Source of the DNA: Nitrospina sp.
Lineage (GTDB): Bacteria > Nitrospinota > Nitrospinia > Nitrospinales > VA-1
Length of the DNA stretch: 64,000 bases
Assembly: GCA_018697205.1 (NCBI GenBank)
Contig: JABHTG010000135.1
Coordinates: forward strand, 1-64,000
Direction of reading: 5' to 3'
Shown here: piece after piece, positions 45,835-53,892 of the stretch
How positions within the stretch are numbered: the first letter of the stretch is position 1
How the letters are laid out: each line of letters opens with the position of its first letter
Program-made: the position numbers and the translations under genes
Notes under the pieces: generated by a model
Told to the model about the DNA's origin: nothing
Databases searched by the model: none
What the model saw: the letters and a program-made list of their open reading frames with translations, nothing else

Positions 45835-46587
45835 TTATGTTTTTTCTCTCACTTTAGCAACGGCAAGAATATTCTTACCAAAAATATACCGAAACCCAAT
45901 AAAATCAAAAATTCGACTTACTCTATAAAACAATCGATCATAAATAAAAAGAACTAAAGGGCTAGCTACATGATAGTTCGCTGCTTTTTCATCGTTTAAT
46001 TTGGTAGATGCTCTATGTCTAAGTATGCGTGCTGCAAAGGAAGCAAAAAAACCTAATGAATCGACATAAAAAACTTTTGTCACATCAAACCCTGCGACAT
46101 CTAACTTTGAAAGCAATTCTTTCTTATTATAGCGTCTGTGATGTCCAACTGAATTATCCCATGAAGAATAAAGACACTGAAAAGCAGGGACATAAACCAC
46201 AAGGTTTGATTTTGGCTTCATAACCAACCTAATTTGTTTAAGTGCACGGACGTCATCCTCGATATGTTCAAGCACATTTGAAGTATAAACGCCATCAAAC
46301 AACTCATCTACTTGCTGCATGTTGTCATAACACTTAAAACCTCTATCAACGAGAACACGTTTTAAATTGGGGTCAATTTCTAAACATTTTGGCTCTAGGC
46401 CCTTTGTCGTTTTAAAGTAGGTAGCTAGGGTTCCAATACCGGCACCAAACTCCAATAAATTTACTTTATCTGAAAAATTTTTAGCAATTTTCTTCGCTAT
46501 CGACGAATTATAGACAAGCATGCGCCTTTCTGTATTTATTAAACTTTGCTGTAAATTCATAAATTCTTTAATATGCAAAGTAACCAT
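45835..46587 (-). CDS. Class I SAM-dependent methyltransferase
   Basis: The protein has 250 residues from the ATG at 46587, or nine fewer from 46560. Motif I is VNLLEFGAGIGTLATYFK, the acidic end of strand 2 is CLEIDPNLKRVL, and the post-motif is YTSNVLEHIEDDVRALKQIRLVMKPKSNLVVYVPA. HHRRYNKKELLSKLDVAGFDV is typical of Methyltransf_11/23 members linked to glycan synthesis. The substrate is unknown. It is on the same strand as, and downstream of, the B12 radical SAM gene. Confidence 0.84.
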   Translation of the reverse strand: MVTLHIKEFMNLQQSLINTERRMLVYNSSIAKKIAKNFSDKVNLLEFGAGIGTLATYFKTTKGLEPKCLEIDPNLKRVLVDRGFKCYDNMQQVDELFDGVYTSNVLEHIEDDVRALKQIRLVMKPKSNLVVYVPAFQCLYSSWDNSVGHHRRYNKKELLSKLDVAGFDVTKVFYVDSLGFFASFAARILRHRASTKLNDEKAANYHVASPLVLFIYDRLFYRVSRIFDFIGFRYIFGKNILAVAKVREKT

Positions 46588-46812
46588 CCTTATGGTTTAT
46601 TTTTAAATTATCTACCTACCAGTTATGGAATTAATACTGTAATAAGAGTACGCTATAAAATTGCAAATTACCCCTAAGCCTTTCCCTTTTTGACGTTTAT
46701 TTATAGAAAGAACGGATCTACAAATTTGGAGAAAACCTAGCCGAACAATTACAAACTTCATGTTAACGAGAAACTAAAGTGGACTCGGCTTAAAATCATC
46801 ATGACCTATAAG

Positions 46813-48321
46813 TCAAGATGAAGCGCCTACACCGAATTGCGTAACTTTTTTATCAGGGGATTTTATTTCCAACGCAGTATGATCTTCTATAGCTATATCA
46901 ACTGGTTTGATGTCTAGTGCAACGTGGTTTTTAATAATAATCCAATTACAAAATCGTTTAAACAAGAATTTAAAATGACTAAAACTTTTAACACCTAAAA
47001 TATTTCTAACCAATATGCTTGGTCTCAAATAAAACTTCAAAAATGCTTTTCTTTTTATTTCAAGCAAGTCTTCCCTGCTAATACCTTTTGGCGTGTAAGG
47101 AGCACCCATCATGTAAAAATTATCCCAATCAACATTTTTAATTTCACCTGCTTCCTCTAGCTTATGATAGCTTTCAGTTCCCGGGAGAGGCAAATATGTG
47201 AAATAATTTGCTCTCAATAAAGGTAATTTTAATGATAGTGCGATCGTATCCTTTATTGTTTCCATGGTTTCTCCTGGGTATCCTAGGATAAAAAATGCTG
47301 CAATATCAAAACCATGCTTTTTAATCAGATTAACATCACGGTGGACTTTATGTACCTTTGTTCCTTTTTTCATATCTTTCAAAATTTCGTTATTTCCCGA
47401 CTCAACTGCTATGCTTACCAAATAAAGCCCTGCTTCTTTCAACAAAGCTAGCAATTCATCATCCAAATAATCCATCCTTATACCGTTAGGCATAGCAATA
47501 CTTATATCAAGGTTCAGCTCAATGATTCCCCTAACAATAGTTTTTGCGTATTCAATATCCTGGGTAAAATTGTCATCAACAATATGAATTTCTCTGATTC
47601 CATATGTGTGATATAGGAGAGATATATTTCTTAAAACATATTCTTTTGAGTGATGTCTTAATTTTTTTCCAGACAAAATAGGAGCTGCGCAAAATGTACA
47701 CGAATAAGGGCAGCCTCTTGTGGTTATAATAGGTGCAATTGGAAAGCTATTAAAAAACGCTCCGTGTTGGGCTTCTGGGTATAACTCTGGTCTAATCAGA
47801 TCCCAAGCAGGGTCCCCCAATTGATCCAAGTCATCTTCCATTTCCTGAGGGTTGACAACGAATTCTTCACCATTTTTCCAGATCAAACCAGGGACATTCG
47901 AATAATCAGGCGAGTCTGCGTTACTATTTAAGATATCTACAAAGGTAGGGAAACCAATTTCTGCCTCTCCTGCAAAAGCAAAATCTAAATTATCTCTAAG
48001 ATTTTCAAAACCTCGAACCGGGTCACTAGAAACATGCGATCCCCCGACTACAGTAATAATATTGGGGTCCCATGTCTTAATTACTTTTAAAAGCTTTCGA
48101 ACGTTCCCTACATCAAAGGTATAACATTGAATCCCTATCAAGTCAGGGCGATATTTTCCCAGCACCTTCTCAGCAAACTCTGCTGAAGTTAAGCCATCTT
48201 TTATGCAATCTAATATTTTAACTTCATGGCGTGATCTAATTCCTTGAGCTAAGTAGGCCAGACCCAATGAGGGTTGGATATGATCACTTAAATTATTAGG
48301 TTTAACTAACAAAACCCGCAT
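46813..48321 (-). CDS. B12-binding radical SAM protein
   Basis: The protein has 502 residues. The N-terminal cobalamin-binding Rossmann domain (about 1-150) has MRVLLVKPNN, SLGLAYLAQGIR and VVGGSHVSSDPV. The radical SAM core carries the cluster motif in TTRGCPYSCTFCAAP. Further core segments are IREIHIVDDNFTQD, VESGNNEILKDMKKGTKV and FFILGYPGETMETIKDTIALSLKLP. Such class-B type enzymes usually perform C-methylation or related radical alkylations on lipids, sugars or hopanoids. The C-terminus is a basic helical region followed by an acidic/aliphatic repeat (VALDIKPVDIAIEDHTALEIKSPD). Confidence 0.87.
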   Translation of the reverse strand: MRVLLVKPNNLSDHIQPSLGLAYLAQGIRSRHEVKILDCIKDGLTSAEFAEKVLGKYRPDLIGIQCYTFDVGNVRKLLKVIKTWDPNIITVVGGSHVSSDPVRGFENLRDNLDFAFAGEAEIGFPTFVDILNSNADSPDYSNVPGLIWKNGEEFVVNPQEMEDDLDQLGDPAWDLIRPELYPEAQHGAFFNSFPIAPIITTRGCPYSCTFCAAPILSGKKLRHHSKEYVLRNISLLYHTYGIREIHIVDDNFTQDIEYAKTIVRGIIELNLDISIAMPNGIRMDYLDDELLALLKEAGLYLVSIAVESGNNEILKDMKKGTKVHKVHRDVNLIKKHGFDIAAFFILGYPGETMETIKDTIALSLKLPLLRANYFTYLPLPGTESYHKLEEAGEIKNVDWDNFYMMGAPYTPKGISREDLLEIKRKAFLKFYLRPSILVRNILGVKSFSHFKFLFKRFCNWIIIKNHVALDIKPVDIAIEDHTALEIKSPDKKVTQFGVGASS

Positions 48322-48412
48322 TAGATAACTCCAGTTCGTAATTATGAGGATTAAGGATACATTTTTTTTATACCTAACACAACACTCATCAAAATGATCC
48401 TTTTTATCGCAA

Positions 48413-50698
48413 CTAATTGTTTTGCATATTTATCTTAGTATCGGTCAACTTAAAATTTTCTTTATTTACCTTAGTGTGGTCTAGTTCAAAGTTTTGACCA
48501 ATTTTTATTCGTTCATGCTTTGAACTAGAATAGCCCCAAAGCTGAAAAACCTTTGTTTTGGGAGAAATATTAATCATAGGAATCTTTATAGACCAAGGAA
48601 TTTTTAAAGAACCAGATTTAATCTGAAGCAGACTAATATCATTAGCAGCAACAGCTATAGGTAGACTGTGGCCAACTGAAGTAACGTATAAAGTATCAAT
48701 ATTATAAATATTTTTTAGTTCTAGAATTCCGTTTAGAAAAACAACTGCCCCAGAATTATTATATACAAAATTTTCAATCTTATTTTTAATATCTAATTCG
48801 GTAAGTTTTGCCCCAACCATTCCCCGAGAAGAGCCTTTCCAAAACCAATGATTCCCTACTAACTTATAAGGTCTATAGTTCTGGTAAACAAAATCATAAA
48901 CCTCTGAGTTTGCATGAAAAGTAACAAGCCCTCTATTTGAATTATAGTTTGAAAATAAAATTACTCGAGGACGCTTATTTCTCAATGAATTAATAATTTC
49001 ATAACTTCCTTCTTTGGATAGGGCCCATTGCAGCATATGGTATCTTGAGCAACTTGGTTTTTTGAAATAGTAATACCAAACACCTTCAGAGTTTAGTGTA
49101 TAAAAACATTCCATATCTTTAACTTCAGGACGCATTTCCTTTACCGCATCAAGGTAGCTATACTTTCGCTTAGCGATTAAGAAGTCATCGTCAGCTGATA
49201 TATATTTCCAATATGGCTTTACATGGCGAAAGGCTTCTTTGGGATGCATATTCATAGCAAGCATCGTAACTAGGACAAGGACCCAAATCGTTGTATGAAA
49301 TTTATAAGATTGAACAATAAAAATGCTAAATTTAGTCAACTTACCTAGCCAACGAGAAGTAAAAGCAAATAAAAGTAAAAGACTTGGAGATGCTATTTCT
49401 CTAAAGTGGCCTTTGTCACTCAAGTCTAGAGCTGCTTTTAAAACTAAAGTAGATAAGAATAACAGAATAATAATATGCGTATTTTCCTGGACAAAACTTC
49501 GGTAGTTTTTGGATTCTTTAAAATCCACTATAAGTTGGACACTGCAAATAATTAAAATTCCTATTACTAGCTGAGGAACCCAAAGGTAGTGCTCATTGGC
49601 ATCACTTAGAAGTGGTGCTGAAAATCGAGGAGGATAGTTTTCTATTATATACAAAAACATCTTTCCAACCTCTAATAACTGATCCAAACCCAACGCTAAA
49701 AAAATAATAACCCCTGAGGAAATAACCCCTATTAAAGAACCCATCAATAGTAATTTAAATTCTTTATAAAAAAACAATAGGACTGCGAATAGAATAAAGA
49801 TAACGCAAAATATTGGCCCGTACTTCATAGAATACAAAGGGCCTAGTGGAATTGAAATGCCGACAAGAAGAGATACTACTAAAATAAATTTTCGAGAAGG
49901 ATGTGACTGAGTAAGTTCCCGAAAAAGATGAAGAACCAAACCTAATTGAAAAAAAAAGAAGCCCTGCTGGTAGTTCAATGCGAAAAATGAGCCATTCCCA
50001 AGAATAAAAATCACACTGAATAAAATAAATTGTAATTTAAAAAGAATTTTGTTTTTATTTTCAGTTGTGAACTTCACTATCTCCCAGATTACCCAAATCA
50101 CGCCAAGCCAAGACATAAGGTGCTGAAGAGTAAACAAAATCCTAAACCCCATTAATGAATGGTTTTCTGGAGCAATTAAATAAGCAAAATAAGATGTCAA
50201 AACCTCAAGAAAATACCCATGAATAATAAACATATGCTTAAGTGCTTCATTATTTCCCAGAAAGGTATAGAGAAAAGCAACCTTTTCCCCTTCATGATAG
50301 GTATCAAAAGGAGAGTGGAAAGGATTTTTGTCCTCCACTAAGTTGCGGAAAAATCCATGCTCCATTAGATTAAAAATCCAAAAAACAACAATTCCAACAA
50401 CAAGCACCGTCTCTTTATTTTTTTCTAGAATAAAAAATGCTTTCTTAACCCTCTCCAGAGACTGATCATAAAAACTGTCAATTTTTTTAAAACTTGATCG
50501 ATACAAAAACAAAGAGGCAATGCTGGGGATCAGAAATAGAATAATAAATTGAACATAATTTACTGTCGAGTAGTCGTAAGCAAAAAAGTTGTTATAGTGA
50601 GGCCTGGAGGGTGGATTCATATACCAAACTAGTTTCATAGCTAGATAAGAAACAAGTACTAGTCCAAAAATAAGTGTAAGCATACGCTTTACGTCCAT
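48413..50698 (-). CDS. Large polytopic membrane protein, probable GT-C type
   Basis: The protein has 761 residues with 11-13 hydrophobic helices in the first 510, then a soluble C-terminal domain of about 250 residues on the outer face. An early loop has HSPFDTYHEGEKVAF, an acidic and His-containing motif like the catalytic loop of GT-C transferases. The C-terminal part has KEMRPEVKDMECFYTLNSEGVWYYYF and AVVFLNGILELKN. No exact family is recognised. It lies between two B12 radical SAM genes, suggesting a role in surface polysaccharide or lipid modification. Confidence 0.68.
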   Translation of the reverse strand: MDVKRMLTLIFGLVLVSYLAMKLVWYMNPPSRPHYNNFFAYDYSTVNYVQFIILFLIPSIASLFLYRSSFKKIDSFYDQSLERVKKAFFILEKNKETVLVVGIVVFWIFNLMEHGFFRNLVEDKNPFHSPFDTYHEGEKVAFLYTFLGNNEALKHMFIIHGYFLEVLTSYFAYLIAPENHSLMGFRILFTLQHLMSWLGVIWVIWEIVKFTTENKNKILFKLQFILFSVIFILGNGSFFALNYQQGFFFFQLGLVLHLFRELTQSHPSRKFILVVSLLVGISIPLGPLYSMKYGPIFCVIFILFAVLLFFYKEFKLLLMGSLIGVISSGVIIFLALGLDQLLEVGKMFLYIIENYPPRFSAPLLSDANEHYLWVPQLVIGILIICSVQLIVDFKESKNYRSFVQENTHIIILLFLSTLVLKAALDLSDKGHFREIASPSLLLLFAFTSRWLGKLTKFSIFIVQSYKFHTTIWVLVLVTMLAMNMHPKEAFRHVKPYWKYISADDDFLIAKRKYSYLDAVKEMRPEVKDMECFYTLNSEGVWYYYFKKPSCSRYHMLQWALSKEGSYEIINSLRNKRPRVILFSNYNSNRGLVTFHANSEVYDFVYQNYRPYKLVGNHWFWKGSSRGMVGAKLTELDIKNKIENFVYNNSGAVVFLNGILELKNIYNIDTLYVTSVGHSLPIAVAANDISLLQIKSGSLKIPWSIKIPMINISPKTKVFQLWGYSSSKHERIKIGQNFELDHTKVNKENFKLTDTKINMQNN

Positions 50699-50893
50699 TT
50701 ATCTCTTAACTCCTATTATTTAAAATAAATTATTCAACTGAGAAATTTTCGATATCGTAACACATTTACTTTTTGGTGAAACCATTAGAAAAATTTTCGG
50801 TAAGAAGATATTAAAACAGCCGATACTGAACTATGGAAAGAAATAGCCTCTTTAATTAAGTGGCTGACTGTATAGTTTTTAGGAGAGCATTTC

Positions 50894-51076
50894 TTGAGTA
50901 TGATTAATTTGCCAAGTAAATTCCGTTTTAAATTCATTAAAAAGACAGTTAAAAACCTATTTAAGCCTATAATTTCTTTTGATGACAAGCAATTAGATAT
51001 TATAATACAGGGTCCTGGCTGTCGTAAAAGAAATTATGATTGGTGTGATCTTCCCGATAGCAGAATTGCGGGCTAA
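50894..51076 (+). CDS. Small basic Cys-containing ORF with strong ribosome-binding site, upstream of a B12 radical SAM gene
   Basis: AGGAGAG at 50881-50887 is a near-consensus ribosome-binding site, 6 nt before TTG at 50894 or 12 nt before ATG at 50900. The product (58-60 residues) has a basic N-terminal half (SKFRFKFIKKTVKNLFK) and an acidic/aromatic C-terminal half with two cysteines (IIQGPGCRKRNYDWCDLP). It ends 45 nt before the radical SAM gene at 51122. It could be a short genuine gene, a radical-SAM substrate peptide, or a fragment of a larger gene. I recognise no family. Confidence 0.4.
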   Translation: MSMINLPSKFRFKFIKKTVKNLFKPIISFDDKQLDIIIQGPGCRKRNYDWCDLPDSRIAG

Positions 51077-51121
51077 AATTTAAGACTTAAATAATTAAGA
51101 TAGACTAGAAAATTCTATGAG

Positions 51122-52726
51122 GTGGTTGTGGCACTAACAAAAGAAAAAATAAACGAAACAGAAATGGTAAATTTAACCAGTTTAAACTCGGCCAATAAAA
51201 GTAAAGTTGTTTTACTTCGGACACCAATGGTTGTTCCTAAATGGTCACATGCTTTTTCAATATGTCCTCCATTGGGAATGGCATATGTGGCCGCATCTTT
51301 GCGCCAATCCGGTTACGGCGTCAGGTGTATTGATTCACTAGGAGAAGCTCCTTTTCAAAAAATTATTTGTGAAAATAATAGCAACTTTATAAATTTTGGA
51401 TTATCAACTGAACAAATCATTGAAAATTTAGGTTCCGAAGACTTTAATGTATTGTTTGTTTCGTTGATGTTTTCGCATGACTGGCCTATGACTAAAGGTA
51501 TTATCAAATCAGTAAAAAAATCATTTCCAGACATACTATTAGTTTGCGGTGGCGAGCATATTAGTGCTTGTCCAGAATTTTGCATGAAAGAATGCCTAGA
51601 AATAGATATTTGTGTTTTAGGAGAAGGTGAAGAAACAGGTGTCGATATTGTAAAAACTGCTGAGCAAAACAAATCATTTGCTGATGTTAAGGGTATTGTC
51701 TTTAGATCTGATGGGAAAATCACAACAAACCCGAACCGTGCGCGGATTAATAAGTTGGAGGATATACCTAGACCTGCGTGGGACTTGTTCCCATTAGAAA
51801 ATTATTTAAAAAATAGCTTTGGATATGGCGTTAACCCAGGCAGGTCGATGCCAATGCTAGTCTCTAGAGGCTGCCCATATGAATGCACATTTTGTTCAAG
51901 CCCCCAAATGTGGACTACTAAATGGCAAGCTAGAGAAGTGGACTGGGTCCTTGATGAAATGCAGTTTTATATTGATAAGTATAAAGCACAAAATTTTGAT
52001 TTTTATGATCTAACCACAGTGGTAAGAAAAGATTGGATTGTTGAGTTTTGTCAAAAATTAATTAAAAAAAAATGGAACATTACATGGCAAATGCCTGCAG
52101 GAACTCGATCTGAAGCACTAGATGACGAAGCTCTAGAGTTGATGATTTTGTCTGGTCAAAGAAATATTTCTTACGCCCCAGAATCTGGCTCTATAACGAC
52201 TTTGGAAAAAATCAAGAAAAAAATCAAGCTCGATACAATGAAAAAATCATTAGGTAGTGCCTTATCAAAAGGCATGAATGTGAAACTAAATTTGATTATG
52301 GGATTCCCAAATGAAACAAATAAGGAAATATTTCAAACCCTTAATTTTATGAAGGATGCTGCAGTTTTGGGAGTTCACGACGTATATGTTGCTTGCTTCT
52401 CGCCCTATCCAGGGTCAGAATTATTTGACCAGTTACATGATAATAGTCAGATTGCCAAAATGAATGATGAATACTTTCTTAATCTAACAAGCTACAGTGA
52501 TATGCGCCATTCTTACTCATATTCACCCTATTTGAGTGATCGCATGTTAACTTTTTATCGTTTAGGTGGCATGTTAATGTTTTATATTATTAGCTTTACG
52601 CTTCATCCAAAGCGGATATTTCGTGTACTGGCGAATGTGAAAAATAAAAAAGAAGAGTCTAGATTGGATATGGCACTTATTCAACTGATTGGACGTTTCA
52701 AGGGAACTAAGGAGGCAGGTCTATAA
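51122..52726 (+). CDS. B12-binding radical SAM protein, second copy
   Basis: The protein has up to 534 residues. The N-terminal B12 domain has CPPLGMAYVAASLRQSGYGVRCIDSLG, SLMFSHDWPMTKGIIKSV and LVCGGEHISACPEF. The cluster motif is RGCPYECTFCSSPQ. Later segments include NFDFYDLTTVVRKDWIVEFC, APESGSITTLEKIKKKIK and IMGFPNETNKEIFQTL. The start is uncertain: GTG at 51122 or 51128 or ATG at 51164. GAGGTGG overlaps the first GTG rather than preceding it, so a later start is possible. The C-terminal part (LTFYRLGGMLMFYIISFTLHP) is likely membrane-associated. Confidence 0.86.
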   Translation: MVVALTKEKINETEMVNLTSLNSANKSKVVLLRTPMVVPKWSHAFSICPPLGMAYVAASLRQSGYGVRCIDSLGEAPFQKIICENNSNFINFGLSTEQIIENLGSEDFNVLFVSLMFSHDWPMTKGIIKSVKKSFPDILLVCGGEHISACPEFCMKECLEIDICVLGEGEETGVDIVKTAEQNKSFADVKGIVFRSDGKITTNPNRARINKLEDIPRPAWDLFPLENYLKNSFGYGVNPGRSMPMLVSRGCPYECTFCSSPQMWTTKWQAREVDWVLDEMQFYIDKYKAQNFDFYDLTTVVRKDWIVEFCQKLIKKKWNITWQMPAGTRSEALDDEALELMILSGQRNISYAPESGSITTLEKIKKKIKLDTMKKSLGSALSKGMNVKLNLIMGFPNETNKEIFQTLNFMKDAAVLGVHDVYVACFSPYPGSELFDQLHDNSQIAKMNDEYFLNLTSYSDMRHSYSYSPYLSDRMLTFYRLGGMLMFYIISFTLHPKRIFRVLANVKNKKEESRLDMALIQLIGRFKGTKEAGL

Positions 52727-52737
52727 AGGAAAGTAAT

Positions 52738-52842
52738 ATGGCGCGGGGAAAGCCATCTAATCCAGAAGTTAAGAGTTTTATACCACTCTCAAATTATTTC
52801 TGGTCAACTACTAAAAAAACGAAAACGAAAAATAAACCATAG
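52738..52842 (+). CDS. Short ORF with good ribosome-binding site overlapping the convergent gene
   Basis: The 34-residue product starts MARGKPSNPEVKSFIPLS and ends with a Lys/Thr-rich tail. AAGGAAAG lies 4 nt before the ATG at 52738, and it begins 12 nt after the B12 radical SAM stop codon. It runs 39 bp into the 3' end of the convergent DPM1-like gene. It looks like the start of a gene cut off by rearrangement at this junction, but it might be a genuine tiny gene or chance. Confidence 0.3.
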   Translation: MARGKPSNPEVKSFIPLSNYFWSTTKKTKTKNKP

Positions 52843-53490
52843 CGCGGCGACTCCATCCTTCCAATCTATTTTTTTACCTTCCTCATATCCTCGACCACTA
52901 TATGAAATGGGGACCTCATATACTCGAAATGAGTGACGAGCGACTTTACTAGTGAACTCCGGTTCAAAACCAAAGCGGTTGCATTTTAGAGTAAAAGCAT
53001 CAAGAACTTCTCTTCTAAAAATCTTGTAACCGGTTTCCATATCTGTGAGGCATAAATTGGTACACATATTGGATATTGTAGTTAAAATCTTATTGCCCAC
53101 GTAGTGCCAGAAGAAAAATACCCGATGAGTTCCTCCTAGAAAACGAGAACCATAGACGACATCTGCACGACCATCGAGAATTGGTTTTATTAGTTGAGGA
53201 TACTCTTTCGGATCATATTCCAGATCACCATCCTGAACGATTATAATTTCACCTTCTGCCTTCTCAAACCCAGCACGTAAAGCACTTCCTTTCCCTGCAT
53301 TTTTAGATTGGTAGATTACTTTAAACCTTTCCTGTCCTTCATATTTTTTGAGCAAGTCTCGAGTACCGTCAGTGGAAGCATCATCGATGATTATGATTTC
53401 CTTCTCTAAATTCACTGCCTCTACTCGAGAAACTAACTCACTTAAAGTTTTTTTTTCATTATAAACAGGGATAACAATTGATAGTTTCAA
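52804..53490 (-). CDS. Dolichol-phosphate-mannose-synthase-like GT2 (DPM1 type)
   Basis: The protein has 228 residues with a TTG start and GAGGG eight nt upstream. It has the GT-A fold of the DPM1/polyprenyl-phosphate transferases: LSIVIPVYNEKKTL, IIIDDASTDGTRDLL, NAGKGSALRAGFE, VQDGDLEYDPKEYP and GSRFLGG. It lacks the C-terminal membrane pair of GtrB-type members. It likely makes a lipid-phosphate sugar used by the GT-C transferases at 41780, 43560 or 48413. Confidence 0.9.
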   Translation of the reverse strand: MKLSIVIPVYNEKKTLSELVSRVEAVNLEKEIIIIDDASTDGTRDLLKKYEGQERFKVIYQSKNAGKGSALRAGFEKAEGEIIIVQDGDLEYDPKEYPQLIKPILDGRADVVYGSRFLGGTHRVFFFWHYVGNKILTTISNMCTNLCLTDMETGYKIFRREVLDAFTLKCNRFGFEPEFTSKVARHSFRVYEVPISYSGRGYEEGKKIDWKDGVAALWFIFRFRFFSS

Positions 53491-53892
53491 AATAAAGCCC
53501 TCGGAAATGATTCAAACGAATGGAACAACAGAGTTTTCAAAATTGAATAAGACTACACCAATAAAAAAAGTAAAATTAGGTCGTGTCTGACTTAATTCCG
53601 ATTTATAAAAATTAAATCAATCCAACTATTTTCAAAGACCCCTAGCTAGCTTTCAATTGAATTCTTACCTAAAAATAGAAATTAAGTCGGTATCAAGTAA
53701 AAAGACTCGAATTGATTAATAATACTCAAAGATAAGTTTTCATCCTAATTAACTATCACCTCTTAAAGCATAAAGTGAATGTTTTTTTAAATCACGTTAC
53801 ACTTTAGACTATATTATATTCACAAGACAACTTTTAAAATGTTCTAAATGAAACAAGTGTTTTCGTTTTAACTATTGATCAGGTGCCACAAG
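53491..53892. other. Divergent intergenic region
   Basis: This AT-rich stretch of about 400 bp lies between the DPM1-like gene and the M20 peptidase gene. It holds no recognisable gene or clear promoter. AGGTG at 53881-53885 is the ribosome-binding site of the next gene. Confidence 0.45.
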
